Assembly (NCBI GenBank): GCA_946965045.2
Contig: OX337241.1
Location: 558,001 to 622,000 of the forward strand
Source: Epithemia pelagica
Taxonomy: Eukaryota; Bacillariophyta; Bacillariophyceae; Surirellales; Surirellaceae
DNA: 64,000 nt
Direction: 5' to 3'
The notes beneath the pieces were generated by a model that did not search any database, was not told the DNA's origin, and saw nothing but the letters and a program-made list of their open reading frames with translations. Shown here in pieces: positions 62,617 through 64,000 of the stretch (positions are counted from its first letter, which is position 1; the number at the start of each line of letters is the position of its first letter). Both the position numbers and the translations under genes were made by a program.

Positions 62617-63279
62617 GGCTGTGTGTGTAGATTCGTTCTTGTGGAGATGAGTCGATGCAACACCAGAGTCTTTGTGGTTGTAAATGTTCTCCTCTTTGAA
62701 TGGAAGTGCTGTTCCAACGACCAAACGACTGCACACGAGAAAAACCCAAACAGTGGTGATGCTTGTGGGGCTCGGGGCGAGATCTGACTCTCGAAAACAC
62801 ACCTTGGCGTGTATCACGACCCTCCCAAGGAACACTACGTGAATAGGTTTGTGGCGCATCCTCATATCCTGGAATCACGCTGGGATTTCCTCTTGCTTCA
62901 ACGTCATGATCCAACGTCAGCTACCGCTGGTTTCGCGTCACGAACAGTTCGAATTTCCAGCGGCTTTCCAAAGGCATAGGTTAGTTTCCGTTCCTACATA
63001 CATCACGTATTCGCGTTGAGTTGTCGTGAGTCCAGGAAAGGGGGGCTACTCACGATTATCCTTTGGGGGTGTGTTGCGAGAGTTGTGACTCATCCGTTCG
63101 CATCCATCAACATCGATATCCAGGAGGATGATGCGATGGCGATAAGAATTCTGCGTTCGCAGTCTCTATTCCATTACGAACGATTCACACAACCTTGGAA
63201 CGTGTAAACAACACATTTGCCTCTCAAGAACCAGTGCATGGAATCAAGCTGAACGTTAGTTTGATTCTAGTAGACGGAA
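62617..63279. other. Intergenic, divergent promoters of DXS and the next gene
   Basis: No separate gene supported. It must carry the leftward DXS promoter and the rightward promoter of the 63280 gene. Divergent placement would allow joint control, but no shared motif is clear. Confidence 0.5.
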
Positions 63280-63969
63280 GTGAAAAGTTTGCCTGCCGAA
63301 ATGGTTTTGTCGTCGCTCAAGAATCTTTGTGCCAGAGGACGGTTGCTCGTCGTCTGGCTCTGTTTGCTTCTTCCGATGCGATCTGCCGTGGGAAGGGTGG
63401 ATCATCCAAGTCGAATGATGAAACGCTCATCGTGTGCCTTTGCTCAAGTCCCCGAATCCTTTCGTGAACGATCCATCCCACAAGCCATGTCCTCTTTGTC
63501 GCCGTCGAGACTCGCCATGGTGCCTACGTCGCACAGTTTGGTTCATGTCCTCCAATCGTCCTTTGTTCTGGCGGCACAAGACACTGTCGCGGCTGCTCTC
63601 CCACCACCGAATGGGGACGCGGCACAACCACTGGCGCCGGAAACCATTGTGGGTATTTTTGTTGTGGGTGTGGTCCCCTTTGCCGTGGCGACGGTCGAAT
63701 TTTGGCGTCGCATTGCCGTGGGTGCCTCCTTTGGAACCGGAACGGATTCCGTCGTCTTTCCCAATACTACCACAATTGGACAAGACGACAATCCACTGTC
63801 CAGTCGAGGACGTCGCATTCTGGGAACAGATGCACTTGTCACGGCCTATCTCTTGTTTGGTCTGGCCGCGGCCGTCTTGGCCTTGGTCCTGGTTTCGGTC
63901 GTCACATCGGATCCACTAGTGGGAGAATTGCCCGTGACTGCACAACCACCACCACCACCACAAGTGTAA
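63280..63969 (+). CDS. Putative plastid membrane protein, function unknown
   Basis: 229 residues from the ATG at 63280; a second ATG eight codons later (MVLSSLKNLC) is as likely. The leader LLVVWLCLLLPMRSAVG is a signal peptide. SSCAFAQVPESF about 20 residues later resembles an ASAF-type motif but lies further downstream than usual. Two membrane spans follow: ETIVGIFVVGVVPFAVATVEFW and ALVTAYLLFGLAAAVLALVLVSVV. The C-terminus is Pro-rich. This two-span layout suggests a small thylakoid or envelope protein; I do not recognise the family. Divergent from DXS. Confidence 0.6.
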   Translation: MKSLPAEMVLSSLKNLCARGRLLVVWLCLLLPMRSAVGRVDHPSRMMKRSSCAFAQVPESFRERSIPQAMSSLSPSRLAMVPTSHSLVHVLQSSFVLAAQDTVAAALPPPNGDAAQPLAPETIVGIFVVGVVPFAVATVEFWRRIAVGASFGTGTDSVVFPNTTTIGQDDNPLSSRGRRILGTDALVTAYLLFGLAAAVLALVLVSVVTSDPLVGELPVTAQPPPPPQV

Positions 63970-64000
63970 CAACCCTATACAATTGGTGTATTTGGCTTGC

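Overview
The window looks like nuclear DNA from a diatom, most likely a raphid pennate, although no single line proves the species. The evidence is: several proteins with a signal peptide followed by an F-at-plus-1 (ASAF-like) plastid motif; two multi-domain proteins of the iota carbonic anhydrase (LCIP63-like) type; short GT-AG introns of 65-160 bases; diatom-style Copia retrotransposons; and intron-poor genes full of Gln, Asn, Asp and Ser runs. It is not bacterial, and there are no operons or ribosome binding sites to annotate.

Layout. Bases 1-10 kb are gene-dense: the C-terminal part of an FCP1-type RNA polymerase II CTD phosphatase, a large membrane-anchored or secreted alpha/beta hydrolase, a HACD/PTPLA-family membrane protein whose 3' end has been tandemly repeated, a two-exon putative plastid protein and a putatively myristoylated protein. 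At 10.3-13.9 kb lies a complete PIF/Harbinger DNA transposon with 30-bp terminal inverted repeats, a 3-bp target duplication, a DDE transposase, a divergent partner gene and an internal 18-bp repeat array. At 15.6-30.8 kb are host genes: an unknown protein, two three-domain iota carbonic anhydrase genes (18.1 and 26.6 kb), a conserved mitochondrial-type membrane protein and a TPR-like protein, with a gene-poor stretch at 19.8-23.7 kb.

From 31 to 59 kb mobile elements dominate. A young 6.3-kb Copia element with LTRs that read as identical sits in the coding sequence of a CRAL-TRIO/leucine-zipper gene. Its gag and pol share one frame, separated by a single TGA in a readthrough-like context. A second Copia element (6.1 kb, one LTR difference, 5-bp target duplication) has an extra ORF overlapping gag-pol. 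Next come a small element with about 95-bp inverted termini, a frameshifted DDE transposase with a DUF6729-like zinc ribbon, and a tandem array of two near-identical GIY-YIG Penelope-like elements flanked by an 11-bp target duplication.

At 60-64 kb host genes return: plastid DXS, the first enzyme of the MEP isoprenoid pathway, whose targeting exon I could recover 373 bases upstream, and a divergent membrane protein with a plastid-type leader.

Most interesting points: the second iota carbonic anhydrase gene has four palindromic TGACGTCA boxes just upstream, the core of the known diatom CO2/cAMP-responsive elements, suggesting a CO2-regulated carbon-concentrating gene; and a Copia element apparently uses stop-codon readthrough. 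All splice sites, family calls and alignments were made by eye.
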